The notes under the pieces are model-generated. The model saw nothing but the letters and a program-made list of their open reading frames with translations. It was not told the DNA's origin and searched no databases. A DNA stretch of 64,000 nt from positions 86,803,528-86,867,527 of the forward strand of contig CM034312.1 in NCBI GenBank assembly GCA_019925795.1. Direction: 5' to 3'. The stretch's first letter is position 1. Each line of letters begins with the position of its first letter. Source of the DNA: Dendrobium chrysotoxum. Lineage: Eukaryota > Streptophyta > Magnoliopsida > Asparagales > Orchidaceae. The translations under genes and the position numbers were made by a program. This document shows, piece by piece, positions 43,901-55,900 of this stretch.

Positions 43901-46900
43901 TTGCATGCTTACTATCATTGTTTGCAAGTAGGATAGCGTGTTCATCTATCAATTGGATGTCAATGATTGGAGGAAAGTCATAATATTCTGTGTGCTTCCG
44001 TCGACAAGATGTTGCATTCATTGAAAACTGTTACATATTTAACTGCAAATAGACTGTGCATTCCCCTTTAATTTCTGCAGGGTTTGAATGTATTTGTTTA
44101 TGTCTTGACATTAATCGTAGAACATTGTCGCATCCATTGTACGTTGAATCCTTTAGTTTATAGAAGATAGATGTGTTTTCCTGCAACTAAATTGTTGTTG
44201 GCTATATGAATATTTTCGATATTCATTGCACATTGTTTATACGCATTTATCACAAAACAATTGTATACCGTAGGGATATCCTCGCATTTGCTACATGCTT
44301 CTGCATATGCCTATAGAGCATATCATCAATTGCATTAAATCATTATGCTCATTGTACATTGGTCTCTTTCACTTGCAAGGTATCAGTATGGTCACTTGTA
44401 TGTTGACTTGTATTAACCGTGGGATGGCCATATTTCAATTTGAACATTTGTTGCATGTCTCCTTTATTCACTCATGATCATGCTATTGCCTCTATCACAA
44501 TTTTCTTGCCTATGTTTGTAAGATGGTGGCTAATGATGTTGCAAGTCTTTGATTTTCACCTTCCTTGCATGTCAATCGCCATCTCCATACCTTGTTAATA
44601 AACATGTTGTATAACAAATCATTGTTCGTAGATATGCTGCACTCCTTGCATGTCGATTGATGATCTGCTTCACCCCTCAGGCTTTAACTTTCAATCAAAG
44701 TATTTACTTGTGAGTTGAAGGTGTTGTTGAATACATTGAGCATGTTATATTTGCTAAAGATCTTATGTGCTTGCTTGCAATCAATTCATGCATGAATTCA
44801 TCGGTTATTGCTCATGAGTGATACACATAAATCCTTGCTCATATGTTAGCTTTCATTTAGATGATTAGGGCCAGTTAACATATGCATTTGAACTCATTAA
44901 TTCATGATTTGTACTTGTTAATTCCTTGGCCCAATTTTCTTTGTAGTCACAAGTCTTGTTCCCTGTAGTCTTGTTCAGCTCGAGTTCTCCTTGATCAAAT
45001 TTGATTCAAATCCTTTGTTCAGTTGTTTAGTTAGGTTCAAATTCTACAAGTTCATTTAAGTTCGAGTCCAAATTTTCTATCAATTGTTCAAGTCATGGTT
45101 CATGTTCACATTTATTTAGATTTGAGTTCATTTAAGTCCCAATTTATTGTCACTTGTTTCAAGTCCAAATCTTTGTTCATTTGATGCTAAGTCCCCTGTA
45201 TTTGTTGCAAATTTCGGCAACCTCCCGACGTCTCCCGCGTTTAGGGGAAAAACCAAGAGGAAGCCTTCCCCTCCACGCTACGTGAGCGCTTCAGGTAGAT
45301 GTCGGGTGACACCGTGGCTGCATTTTCTTCAATCCCCGCTATGCTACATGAGCGCTTAAAGGTCTATGGCACATGTTTGAAAGACAGCAACTTGATTTCC
45401 CCACGTATGGGTACTTATTTTTTGTCCCATCACGCTACGTGAGCGCTCCGAGGATTACCCACCTCGTCGCAAGTGCCGCACCGGTTTTCCTCCCCCTGTG
45501 CTACGTGAGCGCGTAGGGAGGTCCGCTGGCTCGCCACAAGTGTCGAGTGTGGGAATTAAGTTTAGAACTTTATACCTTTCCTTAAGGGCGACGACGGTGT
45601 TGGCTCGTGGCACGAGGATCGAGTCAAGAGAAATATTTCTCTTTCTTTCTTCTCTTTTTTTTTCTTTTTTTTCTTTCTTCTTTTTCTTTTCTTTTCTCTT
45701 TTTTTAAATCATTAATTATAATCAATCGTAAATAATTATAATTCTTAAATAATTAATTATAATTAACATTAATTAATTAGTTAATTATAACTAATCTATT
45801 AATTAGAATTAAGTATAATTAATGATAGTTAAGTATAATTAATTATAATTAATAATAATCAACTATAATTAATAGTTAATTATAATTAATAACAATTAAT
45901 GATATTTAATTATGATTAATTATAATTAATAATAATTAATGATATTTACATAATTAATTATAATTAACAATCATTAATTAGTTAATTATAATTAATCTAT
46001 TAATCATAATTAATTAAAATTAATTATATTAAATCATAATTAACTATAATTAATAGTTAATTACAATTAGTAATAATTAATTATATTTAACTAATCAACT
46101 ATAATTAATTATAATTAATTAGAGTTAATTAATCAATTATGATTAATTATAACTAATTAGTTAATCATAATAATAATAAAACAAATTAAACCCTTTGCTC
46201 GACGGATTTACGGGATTTGGCCGAAGATGCGCGCGAATTAGGAGAAAGTTACCTTCACAGTCAGCGAGCTTCCTTTGTTGCTTTCGATCGGAATGTTGTA
46301 ACGTCCGACCGTCAGGAAGGGAGCGTCGTTGAAGGAACCGGAGAAACGCACGAAATGGCGAAAGTTACCTTCACTGCGAACAAATTCCCATTCGTTACTC
46401 CTGATTCGACAGAAGGGAACGACGTCGAAGAAGCAAAGTCGATCAGCTACGAAGGAGCCGAAGTCGAACAGCAGCGAAGGAGGCCAGGGGTTTGCAGCTA
46501 GAGAGGAGATCGGGATAGGGAACTGGAGGTCGGGGAGGTCCATGAGGCTTTCGGTTGCGAGGGGGAAGAAGGGAAGAGCGGCTGGAAGGCTTCGTCTCTT
46601 CGGTATTTAGCGACGAGAAGGCAGGGCGAGGGGTCGTGGGAGATGTGACATCGGACATGTGGAGATCGTGCGAGCATTGTCGACGATGTGCGGAATTCAC
46701 CGCAGGACAGGTACGAGCGATTTTTTTTTGTTTTGTTTTGTATGTCGTAGACGGGTCAACATGATCTTGTCCTTTTCTCTTCTGGTTGCTGTTTCATTTG
46801 ATTTCAACAGTATTTCTACGTTACTTCGTTTCCATGAGTCCTACCGGAGCTTCCTCATCTGTAATTGCCAACTCCGATCTGAGTTCAATTTTTGCTTTGG

Positions 46901-49900
46901 AAAAACATCCAATTCCGTCTCAGCCGAAATTTTTTATGTCTAACATCAAGTATGTTATCTTCACTCAACTAACTACTAAAAATTATCCCACATGGCAATC
47001 ACAGGTTTTCAAACTCTTTCAAGCAAATGGTTTTGAAGGGTTTTTAGATGGCTCTTGCATTTGTCCAGCCAAAATCTTTACCGATGCTACTGGTCTTCCG
47101 TCACCTAATCCACATTATACTACTTGGCTTCTTATTGATCAAAAGCTTGTTGCTGCTCTTTATTCGGTCATCACTCTGTCTTTGCTACCATATGTTCTCT
47201 CCTTGGATGGTTGCTCTGAGATTTGGGGCACCATTGAACGCTGCCTTCAGTCCTCAGATCGGTCTCATATCATTCAACTTAAAAAATGAGCTGCATCATA
47301 TTTTAATGGACAATTATACTATGACACAATATCTCTTAATTGTTAAAGCAAAGGTAGATGCTATTGCAGTTGTGGGCTCTCCCTTGATCCTGAAGATGTC
47401 ATTTTATACACATTAAATGATTTGCCAGCTACTCACCAAGCTTTCAAGACTGCCATCCGTACCAATTTGCAACCGTTAGTCTAGATGATCTCTACACTCA
47501 CTTGTGTAGTGAAGAGCAAAATTTAGCTCAAGAAGTTACTAGAGAACTACACTCCTTGCAATTATCCGATATCACCATGGCTCTGATAGCTTCACTCAGA
47601 CATGGACGTGGTTGATCTTCTAGTTTTGTGGCCATCGTTCTTGCTCCACTGTTTTGTCTCGGCCCAATTCTTGTCTCACGCGGAGGAAAAATAGTAGCTG
47701 CTGCTATGCATTGTCAAATATGTGGGAAGCTGGGTCATTCGGCTATTCGTTGTTGGCACCGCCATGATCACTCCTATACCTATTCTTTGCCAACCGCAAC
47801 TCTGTTCACGCCTACAAATTCTACTCCGGTTGTTGAATGGTCCCTTGATAGTGCAGCTTCATCTCACCTCACCTCTAACATCATATAGCTTCAAACACCC
47901 AAAGCTTATAGTGGTGGGAATCAAATTGTTCTTGGCAATGGTCAATAGCTTCCCATCCAGCATATAGGAAATGGTTTACTGCCTACTCCTACAAGTAGTT
48001 TAAAACTTTCAAGTCTTAACCATGTTCCTAATCTCTCCTTTAATTTGCTTTCTGTTCATCAACTTGCTGCTAATAATCATTGTATTATTTCTTTTTCCTC
48101 TCACGGTTATCAAATTAAGGATTCGGCGACCCATCGCCTTCTTCTGAAGGGTCCTTGTCATAATGGTGTTTAAACTCTTCGTTCATCACAGCCTCGGCCT
48201 GCATCATCTTCATCTCTTGATCTTCTATCCGTTCAGACCATTCCAGATCTTTGGTGTTGTCACCTCAGTCATCCAGCCTCTTCTGTTTTATCTACTTTAG
48301 CTCATAGTAATTCCAGCATATGTACTGCTATCATTTCTCCTTTTTGTAATGCTTCTCGATTAGCAAAAAACCATTGGCTTCCTTTTATTAAGTCTCAAAC
48401 ACAAAGTAATAGGTTGTTTGAAATTATCCATTCTAATGTATGGCGGCCTTCCCCAACTTTATCTTTGCAAGGTTTCAAATACTACATTTCTTTTATTAAT
48501 GATTTTTTTTCAAATTTTGTTGGGTTTATCCTTTGTTTAAAAAATCTGATGCACTAGCTAAATTTATTGAATTCAAAAGACTAGTGGATTGTCAATTTAA
48601 TGCTAAGATTCAAATATTCCACTCTGATGGTGGCGGTGAGCATGTTAACAAACAATTTCAGTAGTTATTTGGGCATTATTCATCAATTTACATGTCCTTA
48701 CACACCTTCTCAAAATGGGGTGGCAGAACGTAAGTATCGTCATATTGTCGATTAAAGAAAGCTATTTATGGACTTAAACGAGCACCGCGACAATGGTATG
48801 CTACTCTATCTTCTTATTTACAACTCTTTGGGTTTCGACTTAGTGATGCGGATCCATCTCTTCTCATTTATCATTCTGGCTCTATATATATATATATATA
48901 TATATATATTCTCATCTATGTCGATGATATTTTACTTACCGGCAATGATATGCTTGAATTAAATCGGTTACTTGATACCCTTAAATCAAAATTCAGCATG
49001 AGAAATTTGGGTCCGATTTCACAATTTCTTGGTATTCATGTTGTTCCTACCCGCTATCGAGTTTTTCTTCATCAAACTCCTTATGCCCAGGATCTGTTAT
49101 ATAGAGCTGGTATGCATAATACCAATTCTATGCTCACACCCAGCTCTCTTAAACAGTCTACCGCAACCACTTCACAAGATAAGTTCCCTAATCCTACTCT
49201 TATTGTCATTTAGTGGCTCCTTACAATACTTAACAATCACGAGGCCAGATATTTCCTTTGAGGTTAATCAAGTATGCCAATACACGCATAAGCCACTCAA
49301 TGGTCATTTTGATGCTCTCAAACGATTACTTCTATATCTATGTGGCACTTCTCATCTTGGTTTGCCGTTATTTCATGATTCACTCTCTCTTACAGCCTAT
49401 GCCGACTCCGATTGGACTGGTGATCCACTTGACCGCAAAGTCCACATCGGGTTTTTGCACTTTCTTAGCTAATACTCCAATCTCTTGGAGTGCTAAGAAG
49501 CAGCCAACAATAGCTCGGTCATCGACGGAAGCAAAATATCGGGCTTTAGCATCTGTTGCATTAGAAATTATTTGGTCATGCACTTGCTTGCTGATTTCAG
49601 TATTGTCATGTCATCACCAACATCTCTATTTGGTGATAATACCACTACCAGAGCTCTTGCTAACAATTCAGTGTTTCATGCTCGAACAAAACACATAAAG
49701 GTTGATTGTCATTTCATCAGTGATTGTATCAAAGCCAATCATATTCAAGTTCATCATCTTACTACTCAGGATCAGATTGCTGAAATTCTTACAAAATCTC
49801 TTTCTATCTCTTGGTTTCAGACTTTATCTTCCAAGTTGATAACATCTCTTGATGTATCACCTTGAGGGGGGCAGTTAATATATACAGAAAATGACATTAA

Positions 49901-52900
49901 GCATAATTCCAAAAAGCTGTCATGCCGCAGTAGTAGTGCTCTGCTCCTCTTTCCTATTTTCATCCACACTTGGTTCTGTTATAACCATCTCTACTTGTAC
50001 TGATTTGGTACATGCACCCACTATATATAATGTATACTGCTATTGTAAGGCCATGGAATCAAACATAGTTTTCCTCCTTTGCTCTCATGAGTTTTATTTC
50101 AATTCTTAGTTTGTCTTCATATCCCCAGCTACATGAATCCAATTGTGCCATGTTAAGAGTCAAATTCTCATTTAAATCTAATAAAGAAAATTTATTTTTT
50201 AATATTTTATAACCAAGTCTTTTTAGGTCTACCTCTGCCTTTTTTAATATAAGCCAAATCTAATAAATCTACTCTCCTAACCAAGTCATCCGAAGGCCAC
50301 CATTTTATGTGACCGAACAGTCTAAGGAGACTCTCTCTAATCTTATTTGCCACTGGAGCTACTCCAACCTTTTCACATATAACGATAATGCAGGATTAAT
50401 TACATAAAAAAACCATTGTTATACTTGAAATATGTATGTTCAGCTTTCTTAATACGAAATACTAACGCAGGTCTCTTCTTTGAACCAGAGATTCGGTGGA
50501 GCTACGCCCAAAATGTTTTCTCTTCAACAGTTCCTTACTTTCACAATCTCTACAAGTATCCACACTAACTCAACTTCTCAAGTTCAAAAAAGAAATTTGC
50601 GAAATTCAGCAGCCCCGGTTCCACTATCCTTTAATTAAAATGCCATCTATTAAAGAACACCTCCTCAACCTTAAGTTTTTCAAGATGCATACCACTTCCA
50701 CATTCACCAAATATGTCATCCCACCTATACTATATTTGCAAATAACTTCAAGAGGAAGTTCATCATTTACGTCAAAAAAAAGTTCAAGGTCTCATCGTAA
50801 AATGGATTGCAATCCAGAGAATTTCACGGGAGAGAATACCAAATAAATGAAATACTAAAATAGAGATTCTCAACCAAAAAGAATTAAGTTCTGCAATGTG
50901 GTTATCACAAATATTCGTAACAAAGAAAACAAGATTTAAGTTAAACACCTGATGATGATATGTTCCAGCAGTTTCTACAAACTTCCCATAGCCATAAAGA
51001 ACCCTTCTTGTGTAAGGCTTTAAATAAGTACGTGCTTTCTCAACATGAGGCTTGGTTACAGTAGCAACTTGCTCAATATATGGCGTTGAAAACTTACTTA
51101 GTTCCTGGAAACCAGATGGAGCTTGTAAGCTGAACAAGTAACATAAACTAACACCCGTAAAGAAGTTAAAGTCCTTTCGCTCAATAAAGTAGAAACCATT
51201 ATAAACAGTTTTATAACAGAAAGTTAGAAGTACCTGAATGTAAGGATCAGAAATCTCTTGGAGCTTAACAATATGTGGTGTGGCAGTACTTCTGCATACT
51301 TCAATTACTTCGACTGTTTTTGTAGATACCCTTTCAATGTGAGGTCTAATATTTGTTGAAAATGCTATCCATTTTGTCTTCACAATAGGGATCCACTTCT
51401 GCAAAAAGAGAATATATCATAAGAAAACTACTCTTCACCATTTAGAGCACTAAACATCAACATAGCCTGAATATGACAGAATGTGTCATTTAAATCACGT
51501 AAAAAGTTAGTTTGATTAGCAATAGCTTAAAAAACGTCAAGAGAGTTATCAGTATATTTATGATAATCCTAATAATGAATGATAATACTGCTGAAAGACA
51601 GCAATCAAATAGAAAACACAGGAACCGGAAGTAAACATGTATAAACTTAAATGAATGTCATTCAGCCTATATTTCTCTACATACTGTTTTTGCAGTCTCC
51701 AAATGTGGTTGAAGCCACTTCTGTGTCTGGCCTGATCTCTCTGAAATCTGAAACAAGTTTAACAAAAAAATAAAACAACCTACACAGATATATCTCAGCT
51801 CCAAATCTCCAAAATATTTTTAGATTTTAAATATAGTTTTCATTGTGATCATCAAGCACCTTCTGCACTAAAACATTAAAAATAGGCTCTCCATGCTCAC
51901 TCCAGTGGACTGCTACAATTTCCTGTAAAGGGTATGGAACATCTATTAAGAAAAGAGCTAACCAAAGATTAAATCTACCATCAGATTAAGCAAATTACCT
52001 GATACCGAGCAATATGATTTGAAAGCCAAGGTGGCAGCCATGCTCCATGAACCTAACAAAGAACAACTGCTGATTAAATTACAGCTACCAAAGCTGTACA
52101 GCAGAGGATGAAGATACAGCCATAGTTTCTACTAATATTATTGATAAATATTCCAGAAAAAACAAAAGTTGTTATAGTTAATATACTGCCATTCAACTTT
52201 TAGCATGGTCACTGATTCATTGCTAACCTAAGAATGCAAAAGTTTCATATTAGCAATACAGAGAGGGGAAAAAGAAACCGAAGTGGTTGAAAAGACTAGA
52301 GATAAAACAAACCATCATAAAAAAATTTTGCGTCCAGTAAAATAGCTTTGTCATGCCAAAACATATGAATTGGGCCCTGTAAAAGATGCTGGTAGGGGTA
52401 AATTGATGCAACCAAAAGTTCCCTAAACTAATAGGAAGAACCCTTAGTCACAAAAAGAAAACTATAAAAAAAAGATAGATCTCCACAACACATTGGAGAC
52501 CTCAAAATACATAAAAACACATAAACAACCTTCTTTCAACATAACATAAACAAATTAACAAAAAAAAAAACTTCCTTTCAAAATAACATAAACAAATAAA
52601 AAACTTATAACAAACATGACTCATTGACATCCTAAAGAAGCTTGAGAAGAAAGATACAAGTGGCGTCGAACTTGCGGAGAGAAGAAATAGATAAGAAGCC
52701 AAGACGAAGGAGAGGACAAGCTCGCAAGCTTTCCCAAGAAGGAGGAAGAGAAATGGAACAAGCTTGCAAGCTTTTCCAAGAAAAAACCCTCAGGCTTTAT
52801 TCCAAAAATTACTTCATTATCACTTTTCTTTTAATGCCACAAAACATCACATATATATATAAGAGAAAAGGGGGCAGCCAAACAGCCCCAAATACCTCCC

Positions 52901-55900
52901 AGGGAACCAATCAGATAAGGGGAAATAGAAGGCCAGCATTCAGTCCAGAACAGCACCCGAACAGCCACACAAAAAACCGGAAAAGGCACCATAGGGAACC
53001 GGAACAGGCAGCCAAGGGGGGAAGGAACAGACACCACAAGGAACCGGAACAGGCAGCCAAGGGGAACCGGAACAGGCAGTCATGGGAGACAGGAACGGAC
53101 ACCACAGGGAACTGGAACAGGCAGCCACAAGAGGAGGAACCAGCCACAGGAAGAGAGGAGCCAGGGAGGAAACCAAAGGGACAATAGAGAGGGGGGAATG
53201 AACCCAATTAATTTCAAATTATGAGCTGAATAAGTAGTAGCTTAGCATTAATGAGCTGAATTTTTGTAGACGACATAGAAGCTCACCAAAATTACAATCT
53301 AGAAAATAGGCTCACGATTTGGGACCATCGGCGGCTGAAATTCTGAAATTTCAACAGAGAAAGTTCATCCGAAAGAGGATCTTCTCGTAAATCTTGGGAG
53401 GAGTTATGGCCGGGAAGAAGGTTGAAGTTTTGGAAGGAGAAATTGGACAACTAAAATCAAATTTGGAGGGAAAATTTTTTGATTTTCAAAATCAAAAAAT
53501 GGAAGGGAAGTTCGCCCTGATGGAAGAAATGTTGAAGAAATTGCTAGAGGTGAAGATCAATCCAGCGACATCGGAAGCAAGGAAAACCATCAGCAGCCAT
53601 GAAAGAGGTGGAAACCCTAATATGTTTAGGGGAAGGGAAAATTCGGAAGAGGAGATCTTGGAGGGGAGGAGACTTCTATGAGCAATTCTTTGCCTTGACA
53701 TAGGAGGGGACCGTAGCAGATTATCATGAAAAGTTCGAGTACTTGGCCAGCAGATTAGATCGGCTCTCTGAGACAGTGCTGGAGGGGAACTTTATGAAAG
53801 GGCTTAAACCAGAGATACGGGTAGTGGTTAGGGTGATGAGGCCAAGAGACCTGGGGGAGGCCATGGAGCTAGCCCAGTTGGTGGAGGATCAGAAACAGCT
53901 GGAGAGAGGGGCCAGGGGGAGCAACTTGGGGGGGTCGTACAGGATGACCACCACCTTCTTAGCTCCCACGGGCCAGTGCCAGGGAGTCTGAAGGAAGTGC
54001 TCAAGGAGAGAGCTGGAGGAGGGGGAAATGGAGGAAATTTCAAAAAGCTGACTGAGAAGGAGATACATGAGAATAAGGCAAAAGGGTTGTGTTTTAGATG
54101 TGATGAGAAGTACATACCGGGGCATAGGTGTAAGGAACGAACTCTTCAGGTTCTCACCATCTGTGATGACAAGGAAGCTAAAAAGGGAGGTGGGAGTGGG
54201 TTAGAGATGGAGGAAGAGGAGAAGTTGCATCTTGTTGTGGCAGAAGTCTTCCTAAACTCAGTGGTGGGATTCACTCCGAATCACACTATGAAAGTGAAGG
54301 GAGAGATAGCTGATAGAGAGGTGGTAGTGTTGATAGATAGTGAGGCAACACACAATTTCATCTCCACCCAGATTGTGGATCTGCTAGGGATAAAATTAGT
54401 GGATGCAGGAGGCTATGGGGTGATGATGGGCACGAGAAATGTGAAAATGGGCAGAGGAGTGTGTAGGAGAGTGGTGTTGACCATTCAGGGGATCCAGGTG
54501 AGAGAGGACTTTCTTCCCTTGGAGTTGGGGAGTACTGATGTCATCCTGGGGATGAAATGACTGCAGACCTTTGGGGAGACCAAGGTCAATTGGGGAGCAC
54601 TGAGGATGGAACTGGTGGTGGGAGGATGGAGGATGGTGATCCAGGGCGATGCAGGGCTGTCCAGAGTAGGAGTATCTCTCAAATCCATGATCAGAACCAT
54701 ATAAGAGGTGAGAGACGGATATTTGGTGGAATTGCAATGCTTGGAGAGGGTCAGTGTAGGGGAAGAGGGAGACATTGCTCTTGCAGTACAACCACTCATA
54801 CAACAGTTCAATGAGGTGTTCCTGCCACCTCAAGGTTTACCACCACCCAGAGACCAGGAGCATGCAATCCTTTTGAAGGAGGGGGTGTCACCGATTAGTG
54901 CACGGCCCTACCGCTACCCGTAAATTCAGAATGATGAGATTAAGAAGCTGATTAGCGAGATGTTGGATGTAGGGATCGTCAGACCAAGTGTGAGTCCTTT
55001 CTCTAGTCCAGTCTTACTGGTCAAAAAGAAGGATGGGAGCTGGAGATTTTGTATGGATTACAGAGCGTTGAATAAGGAGACTGTGCTAGATAAATTGCCC
55101 ATCCCAGTGATCGATGAACTACTAGATGAGTTGTATAGAGCAGTAGTGTTTTATAAGATGGACTTGAAGTCGGGCTACCATCAAATCAGGATGAAGGATG
55201 AGGATATTCAGAAGACGACCTTCAGGACGCACGAGGGGCACTACGAGTTCTTGGTGATGCCATTTGGGCTCACTAACACCCTTGCTACTTTCCAGTCTTT
55301 AATGAATAGGGTATTCCGGCAGTACCTCAGAAAGTTTGTTCTGGTATTTTTTGATGACATTCTGGTGTACAACAAAACGGAGGAGCATCTGGAGCACTTG
55401 AAGGAGGTTCTGAAAGTTTTACAGGAGCATCAGCTGAGGGCCAACCTAAAGAAATACAACTTCGCCCAGTCTAGCGTGGAGTACTTGGGACATGTAGTAT
55501 CCCAAGAGGGAGTGGCAGCCGATCAAACAAAAATTGAGGCAATGCAGAAATGGACTATGCCTAGGAACATAAGGAAGTTGAGGGGTTTCATAGGACTGAC
55601 TGGGTACTACAGGAGATTTGTGAGGGGGTACAGTACCATAGCTTGGCCCTTGACCGAGCAACTGAAGAAGGACAACTTTTTGTGGGGAGAGGCAACAACC
55701 CAGGCTTTTTAGAGATTGAAGAAAGTCATGACGACAGTCCTAGTTTTAGCTCTTCCGAACTTTAGCCAGATCTTTGTAGTGGAGACTGATGCGTCAGGGT
55801 ATGGATTGGGGGCAATGTTGATGCAGAATCACAGACCTATAGCATACTTCAGTCAAGGGCTGTCAACCAGGGGTAAATTGAAGTCGGTGTATGTGAGAGT

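Larger units (their letters stand above)
41109..46761. mobile_element. 5653-bp TG...CA insertion with 5-bp target duplication; solo-LTR-like
   Basis: It starts TGTGGGCTCCGA and ends GGGTCAACA, with TGATC directly before (41104-41108) and after (46762-46766). Removing it restores a plausible copia leader of about 80 nt from the primer site to the gag ATG. No gag, RT or integrase was found inside, and neither end recurs internally, so it is not a short element with its own LTR pair that I can see. A solo LTR from a large-LTR Ty3/gypsy element is the simplest reading; a LARD-like non-coding element is the alternative. Several internal tandem arrays are listed separately. Confidence 0.7.
40857..50119 (+). 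mobile_element. Degenerate Ty1/copia retrotransposon, interrupted by a 5.65-kb insertion
   Basis: LTRs are at 40857-41088 and 49872-50119, both ending TTTGTCTTCA. By eye they differ at roughly one base in ten, so the element is old. A primer-binding site follows the left LTR and a GAGGGGGG purine tract precedes the right one. Gag to RNase H lie at 46834-49865 on the + strand with frameshifts and a deletion. The leader between primer site and gag is broken by the 41109-46761 insertion; without it the element would be about 3.6 kb. Confidence 0.88.

Noticed and set aside
41109..46761. Endogenous pararetrovirus as a source of the 5.65-kb insertion
   Set aside because: No reverse transcriptase, movement or coat-protein motif was found, while TG...CA ends and a 5-bp target duplication fit an LTR.
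46217..46764. Overlapping frames of 70-100 codons on both strands near the end of the 5.65-kb insertion
   Set aside because: No recognisable domain, both strands equally open, and they lie at the end of a TG...CA insertion likely to be an LTR.
50784..51404. A single 206-codon gene at this place
   Set aside because: It is two exons of the coiled-coil gene (51398-51234 and 51104-50949) read through an intron that happens to be open; homologue alignment removes the middle.
52642..53207. 181-codon + frame and three - strand frames rich in repeated residues
   Set aside because: They follow the GGAACAGGCAGCC repeat array; the periodic residues reflect DNA repeats rather than a protein.
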